From NCBI GenBank assembly GCA_900149785.2, contig FSSI02000014.1, positions 27,271-91,270 on the forward strand: 64,000 bases of DNA. The letters are read 5' to 3'. Each line of letters begins with the position of its first letter. The stretch's first letter is position 1. The stretch comes from Sodalinema lacuna_A. Its GTDB lineage: Bacteria > Cyanobacteriota > Cyanobacteriia > Cyanobacteriales > Geitlerinemataceae. This document shows positions 41,116 through 50,260 of the stretch, in pieces. The position numbers and the translations under genes were made by a program. The notes below the pieces were generated by a model, which saw only the letters and a program-made list of their open reading frames with translations, did no database searches and was not told the DNA's origin.

Positions 41116-42180
41116 CTATAACAAGCCGCCCAAGAAATCTGAGACATCCTCAAGCACGCCATCCGTCACTGAACCGCTCGTCAAGGCCTCCGCAATGGGA
41201 GACAAGGCTGCAAAATCAAGCGCCCCCGTAAACGCGCCCGGATTCGCGACCACAAATTGGAAAAACTCATTCGCCAGCGTCTGAAACTCCGGTGTGGCCA
41301 CAATCGATTCAATCACACCCAAATCCGACACACTCAGATTGCCAAATAACTCCTCGGCAGCATCGACAAACTCAGGTGTCGTGAAGGTATTTGCTAAAGA
41401 ACCATCGGTCAACGAATTTAAATTATTGAGCGAATCCAGAGCGCTCTGAATGTCTAATGGCGTAAAATCAACCGAGGAGGAATCGCCAGATCCCGGTGCA
41501 GGGGCTTGGGCATCGACAAAATCATCAGCACTAATGGCAGAGGCGGCCACATTGTTGAGAACGGCGATCAGGTCCCCCTCGCGGCGAATCTCTGTATTGG
41601 CCCCCGATGATGCAATTTGCAGATCATCGACCGTCACGCCAGGGGCCAGTCGCAGTTTATCAACACCATCTTGGAAATCAACAATCACATCCTCGCCAAT
41701 CTCCGCCGACGCTGCCACGCTAAAGTGGTCTATCCCATCGCCGCCGGTGAGCGTATCACGACCGCGATCGCCCGACAAGAGATCATTTCCCGGCCCACCG
41801 ATGACAATATCATTGCCCTGGCCGCCAAACAGGCTATCATTCCCAGAGCCACCGGTGACGGTATCCTCCCCTAAATTGCCAAAGAGGATATTATCCCCAG
41901 AACTTCCATCGAGAACGTCATTATCACGGCCCGCCGCCAGAGTATCATTCCCTGCGCCCCCAACGATGCTGTCATTGCCGGCATTGCCGAAGATAATGCG
42001 TCCCTCATCGTCATTGCGGGTTACATCGTCTCCCCCAAGTAGGGCGATCGCATCGGGAAAGGCAGAATTACGTAACTGAGCCAGTTCATCAGGCGGCAAC
42101 TGACTCATAACGATACTGTCATTCCCTTGAGTGGCAATGCCAAAATCAAATCCATCTTCTGTAACAATCGTTAAGACCAC
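41116..42180 (-). CDS. RTX-type calcium-binding repeat protein
   Basis: 354 residues. A short N-terminus (VLTIVTEDGFDFGIATQGND) leads to about nine nonapeptide repeats of the GGxGNDxLx type (GNDSIVGGAGNDTLAAGRDN and following), which bind calcium and fold into a parallel beta roll. A type of closing domain (DHFSVAASAEIGEDVIVDFQ) then follows, as in RTX proteins, and a helical C-terminal part of about 140 residues rich in Asp, Ser and Ala. Such proteins are typically exported by a type I system; no transporter is adjacent. There are no recognisable lipase or protease residues. Confidence 0.88.
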   Translation of the reverse strand: MVLTIVTEDGFDFGIATQGNDSIVMSQLPPDELAQLRNSAFPDAIALLGGDDVTRNDDEGRIIFGNAGNDSIVGGAGNDTLAAGRDNDVLDGSSGDNILFGNLGEDTVTGGSGNDSLFGGQGNDIVIGGPGNDLLSGDRGRDTLTGGDGIDHFSVAASAEIGEDVIVDFQDGVDKLRLAPGVTVDDLQIASSGANTEIRREGDLIAVLNNVAASAISADDFVDAQAPAPGSGDSSSVDFTPLDIQSALDSLNNLNSLTDGSLANTFTTPEFVDAAEELFGNLSVSDLGVIESIVATPEFQTLANEFFQFVVANPGAFTGALDFAALSPIAEALTSGSVTDGVLEDVSDFLGGLL

Positions 42181-42285
42181 AGCCGTAACTCCTCAATTCA
42201 CAACAAAAATATACAATAAGCTATACCTTATATAGCACCGCAACCTCAGAGATGGGTGAAATAAGGTCAATTTTTTGGTTTAGGC

Positions 42286-42350
42286 AAAACACCTAGACAA
42301 AACACCTAGACAAAACACCTAGACAAAACACCTAGACAAAACACCTAGAC
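42286..42350. repeat. 13-bp tandem repeat AAAACACCTAGAC x5
   Basis: Five perfect 13-bp units, 42286-42350. The last six bases lie inside the tenA coding region, so the repeat provides its stop codon (TAG within the unit). It carries no spacers and is not CRISPR-like. Confidence 0.95.
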
Positions 42351-42989
42351 AAATTGACTCCAGGCCGCCTCAAAAAAGTCCAGTTCACATTGCATCGCAT
42401 AACGATAGGTTTGCCGGAGTTGAGGGCGATCGCATCCCTCATGATCCACCACCTCCTCAAGCTGTCTTGCCAACGGCTCAAACTCATCGCTACCATAGGT
42501 ACAGATCCAATCTGCATATTGATGGTCAGGAATGCCATTTTTGGCTAATTCTCGTCCCAAAAACAGATAGAGTCGCATACAGGGGGACATCGCCGCTGCA
42601 ATGGTTGCCACATCGGCTTGCCAGGCAGTCGCCAGCAGAAAATCCGTATACCGCCGTGTTGCTGAACCGGCCTCAACTGTTGTAATATCCACATCCCACT
42701 CTTGGCTATAACTTCGATGTAGATTCAGTTCCTCAATCACCCCTTGAGTGAGTCGGTGAAACACCTGAAACGTCTCCCAATTGCTGCATTTAGCAGCGGC
42801 AACACTATACGCCCGAGCAAAGGCTTGTAGGAAAAAGGCATCTTGCCCAACATAATAGCTAAATGTTTGACGGGGTAAATTGCCCTTCGCGATTCCCTGA
42901 ACAAATGAATGATTGAGACAGGCCCGAGCCAAGTCCTGATTCGCCTGCCATAAGATTGAAGATAGGGTCATCTCTCCTGTTACGTTCAT
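42345..42989 (-). CDS. tenA: TenA/THI-4 family aminopyrimidine hydrolase
   Basis: 214 residues; the ATG at 42989 and one six codons in (at 42971) are both possible. All-helical heme-oxygenase-like fold with FVQGIAKGNLPRQTFSYYVG and QDAFFLQAFARAYSVAA, conserved in TenA; the catalytic cysteine is probably that in AAMSPC, and DHQYADWICTYGSDEF is a family segment. TenA proteins hydrolyse thiamin breakdown products to recover the pyrimidine unit. A tandem repeat provides the stop codon. It diverges from the 43058 gene with only 68 bp between starts, so no TPP riboswitch fits there. Confidence 0.9.
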   Translation of the reverse strand: MNVTGEMTLSSILWQANQDLARACLNHSFVQGIAKGNLPRQTFSYYVGQDAFFLQAFARAYSVAAAKCSNWETFQVFHRLTQGVIEELNLHRSYSQEWDVDITTVEAGSATRRYTDFLLATAWQADVATIAAAMSPCMRLYLFLGRELAKNGIPDHQYADWICTYGSDEFEPLARQLEEVVDHEGCDRPQLRQTYRYAMQCELDFFEAAWSQFV

Positions 42990-43057
42990 CAGTTATCGAT
43001 TTGATTGTTTGACATTAACGTTTGACATTAACACTGTTACTGTGACTCCTACCTACC

Positions 43058-43609
43058 ATGATTATTTGTAACGCCCTTGACGTTCGTCGCCTCGCAGAAG
43101 CCGAAGAAGCTCGCTTTGTGGTTACCGTTAATAGCATCCTTACCAGTGTAATTGATCGTCGCAGTCTGTCTCGTGAATTTCCTTGGGCGGTTCAACTTTG
43201 GGGTGAGGAATTTGCCCCATTAGACTATCGTCGCGATCGCTGTCTCGTCTCCTGTAGTCCAACCCTCAATAATGGGTTAGCCTACGCCTACGCCAATGCC
43301 GCAATTGACGCCTATCAGACGTTCTTAGAAGAATTTGGTGAAACCGCCATTCCTGAGGTGTTTAACTTTATTCTCAGGCTTGGTCGCCATAGTGACTATT
43401 ATACGGATCGGATGCGATCGCGCTACTCCATCCCCTCAAACGTTCCGCCTCTCGAAGTGCGGCGATCGCTAATTCGAGCTTACGAACAAGGAGAAGTTTG
43501 GCAAGATAAACCCTCTCCCTTTACCGAAGAAAACCCCTGGCAAATCCAACTTTCCTATCCCAAAACATCAGCTAAGCCAAAAGTCGCAGCCCATTCCCAT
43601 CTCCAATAA
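43058..43609 (+). CDS. Hypothetical protein
   Basis: 183 residues, unrecognised. It is soluble, without signal peptide or membrane segment, and rich in Arg, Tyr and Glu: ALDVRRLAEAEEARFVVTVN, then SRYSIPSNVPPLEVRRSLIR and a short polar end. Codon use and composition resemble the neighbours, so it is probably a resident cyanobacterial gene rather than an import. It is transcribed divergently from tenA. I do not assign a role. Confidence 0.65.
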   Translation: MIICNALDVRRLAEAEEARFVVTVNSILTSVIDRRSLSREFPWAVQLWGEEFAPLDYRRDRCLVSCSPTLNNGLAYAYANAAIDAYQTFLEEFGETAIPEVFNFILRLGRHSDYYTDRMRSRYSIPSNVPPLEVRRSLIRAYEQGEVWQDKPSPFTEENPWQIQLSYPKTSAKPKVAAHSHLQ

Positions 43610-43671
43610 ATCAACTCTAAATTCAATTCAACTCAGTTTAATCCCAAACATTAAAGATAACCCCATCAAAC

Positions 43672-45024
43672 CTAATTTCCCACCATACTAGACTGAGCCA
43701 ACGAAGGAAGCCAAGTCACAATTGCGGGAAAGCGAATAATCGCCATCAACACCAAAACTTGCAGTAACACAAACTGAGTTGCGCCGCGATAAATGTCCGA
43801 CGTCTTCACAGATTCCGGTGCAATTCCTCGTAGATAGAATAGGGCAAACCCAAAAGGAGGCGTTAAAAACGACGTTTGTAAATTCGCCCCTAAAATCACC
43901 CCATACCAAACCATATCTAAGCCAAAACTTTGCGCCACCGGAGCAAACAGCGGCACAATAATAAAGGCAATCTGAAAGAAATCAATAAAAAAGCCTAACA
44001 GAAAGACAACCAACATACTAATCGCCAAAAAACCGACTTCCCCTCCCGGTAAATTGGCCAACATCGTTCGCATCACCGCTTCACCATTCAGCCCACGAAA
44101 CACCACACTAAAAGCCGTCGAACCAATTAAAATCAACACCACCATGCTCGTAATTCGCAGCGTCGCATCACACACCTGGCGCAATCCTTTCGAGGTGAAG
44201 CGTTGATTGGCGATCGCCAACACAATCGCCCCAATCCCCCCTAACGCGCCTGCTTCCGTCGGCGTAGCCACCCCAAAAAAGATACTCCCTAACACCAAAA
44301 TAATTAACAACAACGGTGGAATCATCGCCTGAAACACCCGACTCAGCAAATGTCGTCCCCGTAGATTACGAACCTCAGCCGGTAACGCGGGCGCCAATTC
44401 CGGACGAATCAGAGTAATCACCAACACATGAAGAGCAAACACCGTCGTCATCAACACCCCCGGTAACAACGCACCGACAAATAAATCCCCCACCGAAATT
44501 CCCAACTGATCGGCTAGAACCACCAAAACTACACTCGGGGGAATAATCTGGCCCAAGGTTCCCGAGGCGACAATCACCCCCGTCGCCAACTCCTTGTTAT
44601 AGCCATAGCGAAGCATAATCGGCAGCGAAATCAACCCCATCGCCACAACCGTCGCCGCCACAACCCCCGTCGTCGCCCCCAACAACGCGCCAACAATAAT
44701 CACGGCTAACGCCAAACCACCACGAACACGGCCAAAGAGAATACCAATCGTTTCTAAAAGCCGTTCCGCAATCCCCGACTTCTCCAACATGGCTCCCATA
44801 AAAATAAAATAGGGAATGGCCAGTAGAGTGTAATTGGACATGGTGTTAAACACCTGCAAGGGCAACGTCCCCCACAGCGCCAGATTAAACACCCCCAACG
44901 CCGAACCAATCAGACTAAATAGAACCGCCACCCCTCCCAGAGTAAAGGCCACCGGATAGCCAAGCAGGAGCAACACAAACACCCCCGCGAACATGAGGAT
45001 TCCCAGCCAGTCAAGCATGATCAT
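43672..45024 (-). CDS. TRAP transporter large permease (DctM-type)
   Basis: 450 residues from the ATG at 45024 (a second ATG at 45018). About twelve transmembrane helices; family text GATTGVVAATVVAMGLISLP, GTLGQIIPPSVVLVVLADQL and PTEAGALGGIGAIV shows the DctM/large membrane subunit of tripartite ATP-independent periplasmic transporters, which move C4-dicarboxylates, sialic acid, or other organic acids with sodium. It overlaps the small permease gene by 14 bp. The periplasmic binding protein is not nearby, so the substrate cannot be inferred. Confidence 0.93.
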   Translation of the reverse strand: MIMLDWLGILMFAGVFVLLLLGYPVAFTLGGVAVLFSLIGSALGVFNLALWGTLPLQVFNTMSNYTLLAIPYFIFMGAMLEKSGIAERLLETIGILFGRVRGGLALAVIIVGALLGATTGVVAATVVAMGLISLPIMLRYGYNKELATGVIVASGTLGQIIPPSVVLVVLADQLGISVGDLFVGALLPGVLMTTVFALHVLVITLIRPELAPALPAEVRNLRGRHLLSRVFQAMIPPLLLIILVLGSIFFGVATPTEAGALGGIGAIVLAIANQRFTSKGLRQVCDATLRITSMVVLILIGSTAFSVVFRGLNGEAVMRTMLANLPGGEVGFLAISMLVVFLLGFFIDFFQIAFIIVPLFAPVAQSFGLDMVWYGVILGANLQTSFLTPPFGFALFYLRGIAPESVKTSDIYRGATQFVLLQVLVLMAIIRFPAIVTWLPSLAQSSMVGN

Positions 45025-45649
45025 CTCTCTCCGCTTCAGATGGGCCAGTCACAGATGGGCCAGTCACAGATGGGCCAGTCACAGATGGGCCATTAACAGG
45101 GGGAAGGTTCCCTGAAGCCGATGGAGGCGCGATCGCCCCAGAATAGATCCCCCAACTCTTAATAGCTTGAGAGACGCCCTGAGCAATCAGCAGAATAAAC
45201 ATGACCAAAATAAAGCTTTTTATGGGATAACGGGGCAAACCACCGGGATCAGGCGATCCTTCCTGGATGCGCCAAGAGTTCAGCACCGGAGTCCAGGTAA
45301 ACCAGAGGGCAAACCCACAAAAAGGCAACAAAAATAGGAGCGTTGCGATAAAATCAGCCAGAGCTTTACGGCGGGGTGGCCAGCCACTGTAGAGAACATC
45401 CATACGAACATGATCATTCTCTTGCAGAGTATAGGCCGCACCCAACAAGAACACTAAACTAAACAAATACCATTGAGTTTCAATCAGCCCATTGGAACTG
45501 AGGTTCTGTCCTAGGGCATTGCCCAGATAACGTCCCACGACGTTAAACCCGCCCACCAAAACCATTAACAGGACGAGCCAACCGCTCAGACGACCAATCA
45601 CTCTGTTCATCCGATCAATTGATCGGGCCAGACGCAGTAGTGTATGCAA
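45011..45649 (-). CDS. TRAP transporter small permease (DctQ-type)
   Basis: 212 residues with four transmembrane helices (LVLLMVLVGGFNVVGRYLG and onwards) and the motif QWYLFSLVFLLGAAYTLQEN DHVRMD that marks DctQ-like small subunits. It partners the large permease encoded by the overlapping downstream gene. The C-terminus ends in an unusual SVTGPSVTGPSVTGPS repeat arising from a 15-bp tandem duplication, probably a cytoplasmic or periplasmic tail without function. Confidence 0.9.
   Translation of the reverse strand: MHTLLRLARSIDRMNRVIGRLSGWLVLLMVLVGGFNVVGRYLGNALGQNLSSNGLIETQWYLFSLVFLLGAAYTLQENDHVRMDVLYSGWPPRRKALADFIATLLFLLPFCGFALWFTWTPVLNSWRIQEGSPDPGGLPRYPIKSFILVMFILLIAQGVSQAIKSWGIYSGAIAPPSASGNLPPVNGPSVTGPSVTGPSVTGPSEAERDDHA
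45037..45096. repeat. 15-bp tandem repeat x4 in the small-permease tail
   Basis: CAGATGGGCCAGTCA starts at 45037, 45052, 45067 and 45082. It encodes GPSVT units at the C-terminus of the TRAP small permease and stays in frame. Confidence 0.93.
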
Positions 45650-45757
45650 CCGTTGTTCTCCTAAACGTACAGCACAGTTGAGGGGATTCGTATTTTACCC
45701 CACCGGTGGAGAGGGGATGGACGATTAAAAAAACTTGAGATAGGGAGAGAGTTCGTT

Positions 45758-47380
45758 GTGAAAAGGGTTTGTTATCCGTTGTGGAGCCGCAGTGGGATCG
45801 GCGCGATCGCCGTGACCCTGATGGCCCTATCTGGGACCGTCGTCTATAGTCACGAACCGCCTCAACTCAGCCAAGACTCCAACCCCTCCCGCGTCTTCAT
45901 CCAACGCATTGACGTGCGTGGGAGCAGCCGCTTTAGCGCCTCAGAACTGGCGGAGTTAACGGCGCCCTACGAAGGCCAAGAACTAAGCCTAGAGGACTTA
46001 CAAACCCTCGCCGACGAGATCACCCAACTCTATCTAAATCAGGATTATCTCACCTCTCGCGCCCTGCTGCCCCAGCAAGACATTGTCGATGGGGTGGTGG
46101 TCATCGAGGTGATTGAAGGGCGCGTGAGCGAAATTGAGATTGAAGGGAACGATCGCCTCAATGCGTCCTTCATCCGCGATCGCCTGCAACGGGCCGCCGG
46201 AGTTCCCCTCAACACCGCTCGTCTCGAAGACGAACTGCGACTGCTGCGAGCCGATCCCCTCTTTGACCAAGTTGAAGCCAACCTGCGTTCAGGAGAGAAC
46301 CTCGGAGAAAGCCGCCTCCTGGTGCGGGTGCAAGAAGCCAACCCCCTGCAAGTGAGCATCAGTACCGATAACTATTCCCCCCCGAGCATTGGCGGCGAAC
46401 GGCTCAACTTAGGACTCACCCATCGTAATCTTGTGGGGGTCGGCGATCGCTTCAGCGTCGAGTACAACCTCACCTATGGCGACGGCCTAGACTTCATCGA
46501 CATTGGCTATGAGATTCCCGTCAACTCCCGAGATGGTCGCCTCCAGCTACGAGTCGCCCCCAGCCAGAACGAAGTCACCCAAGCCCCCTTCGATCAACTC
46601 GATATCCGGGGAGAATCCAGCCTCTACGAAGTCCGCTATCGCCATCCCCTGCAACGCACCTCTGAGCAAGAATTTGCCCTGTCTCTGGGATTTTCGTGGC
46701 AAGATAGCCAAACCTTCTTTCTCGATAACCCCGAACCCTTGGGTTTAGGTCCCGACGCCTCCGGACGTAGTGAAACTCGCGTGATCAGCTTTGGCCAGGA
46801 TTATATTCACCGTCAAGTGGATGGGGCCTGGGCGTTGCGATCGCAGCTGCGGTTCGGAACCGGCCTCTTTGACGCCACCAACAACTCTGGTAACCTCCCC
46901 GACGGCCAATTCTTCAGTTGGACCGCCCAAGCCCAACGAGTGCAACGACTCCATCGCGATCATCTCCTCGTAGCCCGTCTAGCCGTCCAATTCTCCCCCG
47001 ATCCCCTTCTTCCCTCACAACAGTTTGTCATGGGCGGTGGTCAATCCCTACGGGGCTATCGTCAGAATGTGCGGGCCGGAGATAATGGGATTCGCCTCTC
47101 GATCGAGGATCGGATTACCCTAGTGCGAGATGCTTCGGGACAATCGACCCTACAAGTCTTACCCTTTGTGGATATGGGCGTCATCTGGAACCATAGCGAC
47201 AACCCCAACCCCGAACCTCGCCAACAATTTTTAGCCTCCTTGGGACTGGGGGCTATCTGGGAACCCAGTCCTGGGTTAAGTTTCCGCATTGACTATGGCG
47301 TTCCTCTCGTGGATTTAGACGATCGCGGCGAAAATATCCAAGATGACGGCTTTCACTTCCGAGTTGGCTATGAATTTTGA
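45758..47380 (+). CDS. TpsB/FhaC-type outer-membrane transporter
   Basis: 540 residues from a GTG at 45758 preceded by AGGGAGAG. A signal segment (GAIAVTLMALSGTVVYS) is followed by two POTRA-like domains: VFIQRIDVRGSSRFSASELA and VSEIEIEGNDRLNASFIRDR. The C-terminal half is an Omp85-type beta barrel with alternating residues and an end FRVGYEF (terminal aromatic, as needed for insertion). Such proteins secrete a large TpsA partner, or in cyanobacteria may act in outer-membrane transport. No TpsA gene is in the window. It converges with the 47368 gene, overlapping by 13 bp. Confidence 0.88.
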   Translation: MKRVCYPLWSRSGIGAIAVTLMALSGTVVYSHEPPQLSQDSNPSRVFIQRIDVRGSSRFSASELAELTAPYEGQELSLEDLQTLADEITQLYLNQDYLTSRALLPQQDIVDGVVVIEVIEGRVSEIEIEGNDRLNASFIRDRLQRAAGVPLNTARLEDELRLLRADPLFDQVEANLRSGENLGESRLLVRVQEANPLQVSISTDNYSPPSIGGERLNLGLTHRNLVGVGDRFSVEYNLTYGDGLDFIDIGYEIPVNSRDGRLQLRVAPSQNEVTQAPFDQLDIRGESSLYEVRYRHPLQRTSEQEFALSLGFSWQDSQTFFLDNPEPLGLGPDASGRSETRVISFGQDYIHRQVDGAWALRSQLRFGTGLFDATNNSGNLPDGQFFSWTAQAQRVQRLHRDHLLVARLAVQFSPDPLLPSQQFVMGGGQSLRGYRQNVRAGDNGIRLSIEDRITLVRDASGQSTLQVLPFVDMGVIWNHSDNPNPEPRQQFLASLGLGAIWEPSPGLSFRIDYGVPLVDLDDRGENIQDDGFHFRVGYEF

Positions 47381-48792
47381 CGAGCAATCGGCTCTAGGAT
47401 GGGGTTGAGGTCAAACCAAGATCCAATCTCATCGCGGTATTCATAGACGAACATACTGCTAATGAGCAGGTCATAACTGTCATCGCCAGCGACTTGTTTG
47501 CGTTGATGAACTTGCTTTAACAAGGCCCATTCATCCTCGGTAATGGCGTATAACATACGATCGCGCCGTTCGCGAATCACCACCTCTAATCCTTGACGGG
47601 ATAGGGGTAATTGTCGTTCTTTCATAATCCACGTATTGAGAAACCGCAAAATCTCCCGCACATGACCCCCACTCAACCGACATAAATCATTGAACAAATC
47701 CAAGGATTCAAAAAGATCTAAAATTCCCGTATGTCGTTCTGACTCTTGCTGATGGGGAAAGGCTCGTGTCAAAATCATTTGCCGCATTTTCTCCATTCCC
47801 TCTAGGTGATCGGTTCCATCTCGATGACAGACTGGAACCATTGGTAATAGCTTCGGATCAGTGCCAAAGCGACTGGTGAGGGGATTGAGATCATTAGAGT
47901 AGAGCAACGCCAAGGGCATGGTATAAATAACATGACATTGAAGTTGTCGCAGTTGTTCACCGCGATCAACAAATAGATATTCCGGTTGTGTTCTCCCCCA
48001 GGGTTTAATGGTTTTTTCGACGCGATCTAAGTTATCGACAATGACCACTAATCCTTGTTTTCCGAGAGTTTTGAGTTTGGCGATCGCCGGCTCAATCAAT
48101 TCACGGTTAATCGCGTCAATAATGTTGGTCGTTCGCACTTCCAAATATTCCCGTAACTTACCTCGCAATTCGGGACTATTGCGGGCTTTAGCCGAGATTT
48201 TACCAATCCCCAACGCCACCAGTGATAACCCCTCAGAATCCGCCTCAAATTGTCCCAAACCGGGAATCCCCACTTCTGCCGAAAAACTGCCTTTTCCCTC
48301 GGTACTAGCTTGCACATTTCCCAACCCCGGAACATCCAATTCAGCGGCGAGATCAATCTCCGTTTGCAAAATCCGGGCCGCCCCACGCAGCAGTCGTTGT
48401 AAGCCTCGCGGCGCATCGAGTTCAAGCTGTTCGAGTTCTCCTAAACTTTCACTAATGCGACGGGCGATCGCCAACAAGATATCGGTGACATCAATATCCC
48501 CCATTTCCAAGTCTTGGGAGGACTCAAAGTAGATAACATGAAACTGTTGTTCTCGCAGTTCATTGGCTAAGCGCAAGAGTTCCGTAGATTTCCCACATCC
48601 TAGATGTCCGGTAAACAATTGTACGGTGGGTTCATCGGGGGAGAAAAAGCTAATTTTATCGCGCATTTCGGCAATAGTCGAACCACCACGAACGCTAGAA
48701 AAATCAATATAGAGTTCGCGATCGCTCGCCTTAGAAAAATCCAAAGTTCGACTAGGATTAGTCGCCCGATACAACTCTCGAATATCTAGCAT
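47368..48792 (-). CDS. P-loop NTPase (AAA/STAND-like) of unknown role
   Basis: 474 residues. N-terminal RELYRATNPSRTLDFSKASD, then a Walker A GHLGCGKST (about residues 62-70) and, far downstream, a Walker B IVDNLDRV (about 262-269), which is followed by arginine-containing helices typical of AAA/STAND-type ATPases. Between them is a long glycine- and charge-patterned section with a repeated PGLG motif (VPGLGNVQASTEGKGSF and IPGLGQFEADSEG), unlike a normal insertion. The C-terminal part has SGGHVREILRFLN, a winged-helix-like end. Function unknown; relatives are found as stand-alone ATPases in cyanobacteria. The ATG lies in a region after a heptamer array. Confidence 0.7.
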   Translation of the reverse strand: MLDIRELYRATNPSRTLDFSKASDRELYIDFSSVRGGSTIAEMRDKISFFSPDEPTVQLFTGHLGCGKSTELLRLANELREQQFHVIYFESSQDLEMGDIDVTDILLAIARRISESLGELEQLELDAPRGLQRLLRGAARILQTEIDLAAELDVPGLGNVQASTEGKGSFSAEVGIPGLGQFEADSEGLSLVALGIGKISAKARNSPELRGKLREYLEVRTTNIIDAINRELIEPAIAKLKTLGKQGLVVIVDNLDRVEKTIKPWGRTQPEYLFVDRGEQLRQLQCHVIYTMPLALLYSNDLNPLTSRFGTDPKLLPMVPVCHRDGTDHLEGMEKMRQMILTRAFPHQQESERHTGILDLFESLDLFNDLCRLSGGHVREILRFLNTWIMKERQLPLSRQGLEVVIRERRDRMLYAITEDEWALLKQVHQRKQVAGDDSYDLLISSMFVYEYRDEIGSWFDLNPILEPIARQNS

Positions 48793-48842
48793 AAACTCAA
48801 TTTACCCAATAAATAAACCATCTTAAAACCCCAATCAACACG

Positions 48843-48962
48843 TTCCCCTTGCCTTCTTCCCCCTGTTCCCTGTTCCCTGTTCCCTGTTCCCTTCTTTTGC
48901 CTCTTGCCTCTTGCCTTCTTCCCCCTGTTCCCTGTTCCCTGTTCCCTATTCCCTATTCCCCT
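48843..48962. repeat. Heptamer array (TGTTCCC)n / (TTGCCTC)n
   Basis: Two blocks of four to five TGTTCCC heptamers (one ending in CTATTCC) and two TTGCCTC units, separated by CTTCTTCCCCC. Reverse-complement of the 1051-1190 family. It fills most of the gap between the 47368 gene and csaB. Confidence 0.85.
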
Positions 48963-48964
48963 TC

Positions 48965-50011
48965 TCACCCCAACCCCTGACACAACAAGTCACGATGTAA
49001 ATTTGCCCGATCAATGGTGGCTTGAATACGAGTTTTTGACAACGGTTCCCCATTCGCATAATACTCAATCCACGCCTGACTAATCTCCGTAGACTCCTCA
49101 GGCAAATCCTCAAGTTCCCAACCCGGAAGATCGAACTCCTGCAAAAATTGCGTCACCTTGGGATCATAACTGAGTCCCCAACAGCGACAGCCCTCAGCCG
49201 CTGCCGCAATCAGTCCATGGAGGCGCATGGAAATCGCCATCTCAACCCCGCGAAATAGCCCCTTCAAGGCACGAGGATCGTCAGATTGCCAAAGATAACG
49301 GTTTTCGGGTAATCGGGCGTAAATCGTCCGTGCCAGGTCCAGGTCTTGACTCGGCTGGAAGGGAACCAAGAAGATCGAGGCTTGAGTAGCCGTCTGAAAG
49401 GCAGCGATCGCCGTAATCAGGCGTTCGAGGCGGGCCGGCGTGAACTGAGGATGAGGGCGTACAATCACCGCCACACGGGGGGCCGGTAGATCCCAAAGTC
49501 CCTGAGGCGATCGCGACTCCAAGGCCCAAACCGGATCGGGGGCTAGAGTGAAGGGAATCCCCCAATCATTGAGACAAGCCGCCGAATTGCGATCGCGCAC
49601 CGTCACCACATCACAGCCAGCGAGACAGCGACGAGTCAGGGACTGAGTCCACGGTCGAGACAGGGGACCGATACCCTGGGCTAAGGCGATCGTCCGTAGG
49701 CCCAACTGTTGAGCCAACCCCATCAGTCCCCCATAATAGAAGGGATTAAGGGCGCTACTACTATCCTGCATTAAACTGCCGCCGCCCCAAATAAAACTCT
49801 GAGCCGATCGCAGCGCCGTTAAAATCTCAAAGGTCGCCTTGCGGGGAATCGCCTCAACTCCATAGCGATCGCGGGTAAACTGAGGATTCCCCGACAACAC
49901 CACCGGAGTCACCGACGTCGGTAACATCTCCAATAGGGCCGCCAACAGGGCTTCATCCCCCATATTTCCCATACCATAGTAGCCACAGAGAACGGCTCGT
50001 TCGCTTGCCAT
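48965..50011 (-). CDS. csaB: Polysaccharide pyruvyl transferase
   Basis: 348 residues from the ATG at 50011 (a TTG further up at 50044 is unlikely). The start AVLCGYYGMGNMGDEALLAALL, then the IWGGGSLMQDSSS motif, LAQGIGPLSRP, VTVRDRNS and a C-terminal SMRLHGLIAAAAEG are diagnostic of CsaB, which transfers pyruvate from PEP onto cell-wall polysaccharide so that surface-layer proteins with SLH domains can bind. In cyanobacteria this is part of outer-surface assembly. It stands alone. Confidence 0.92.
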   Translation of the reverse strand: MASERAVLCGYYGMGNMGDEALLAALLEMLPTSVTPVVLSGNPQFTRDRYGVEAIPRKATFEILTALRSAQSFIWGGGSLMQDSSSALNPFYYGGLMGLAQQLGLRTIALAQGIGPLSRPWTQSLTRRCLAGCDVVTVRDRNSAACLNDWGIPFTLAPDPVWALESRSPQGLWDLPAPRVAVIVRPHPQFTPARLERLITAIAAFQTATQASIFLVPFQPSQDLDLARTIYARLPENRYLWQSDDPRALKGLFRGVEMAISMRLHGLIAAAAEGCRCWGLSYDPKVTQFLQEFDLPGWELEDLPEESTEISQAWIEYYANGEPLSKTRIQATIDRANLHRDLLCQGLG

Positions 50012-50260
50012 GTTTTTACTCGTAGAGACGGCTTGATCCTCCAAGATGCTTTAGGGTCAACGCCTTGCCTCCCTTAGCCTACAACAAACTCTCCCGCCGT
50101 TGGCACAGACCCACCCGAATCAACACCGGTCCGGGAACTCTCCCGAGAACAGCAGATCAAAAACAGCGAATTAAAAACACCCCCCTAAAACAGACCGATG
50201 AAAACAGTTGTAACAGCAGCTTGGAGGCGGCTTAACTTTGTTTTAAACTAAGCAAGATTT

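Noticed and set aside
42990..43057. TPP riboswitch before tenA
   Set aside because: Only 68 bp separate the divergent genes and no thi-box motifs are visible.
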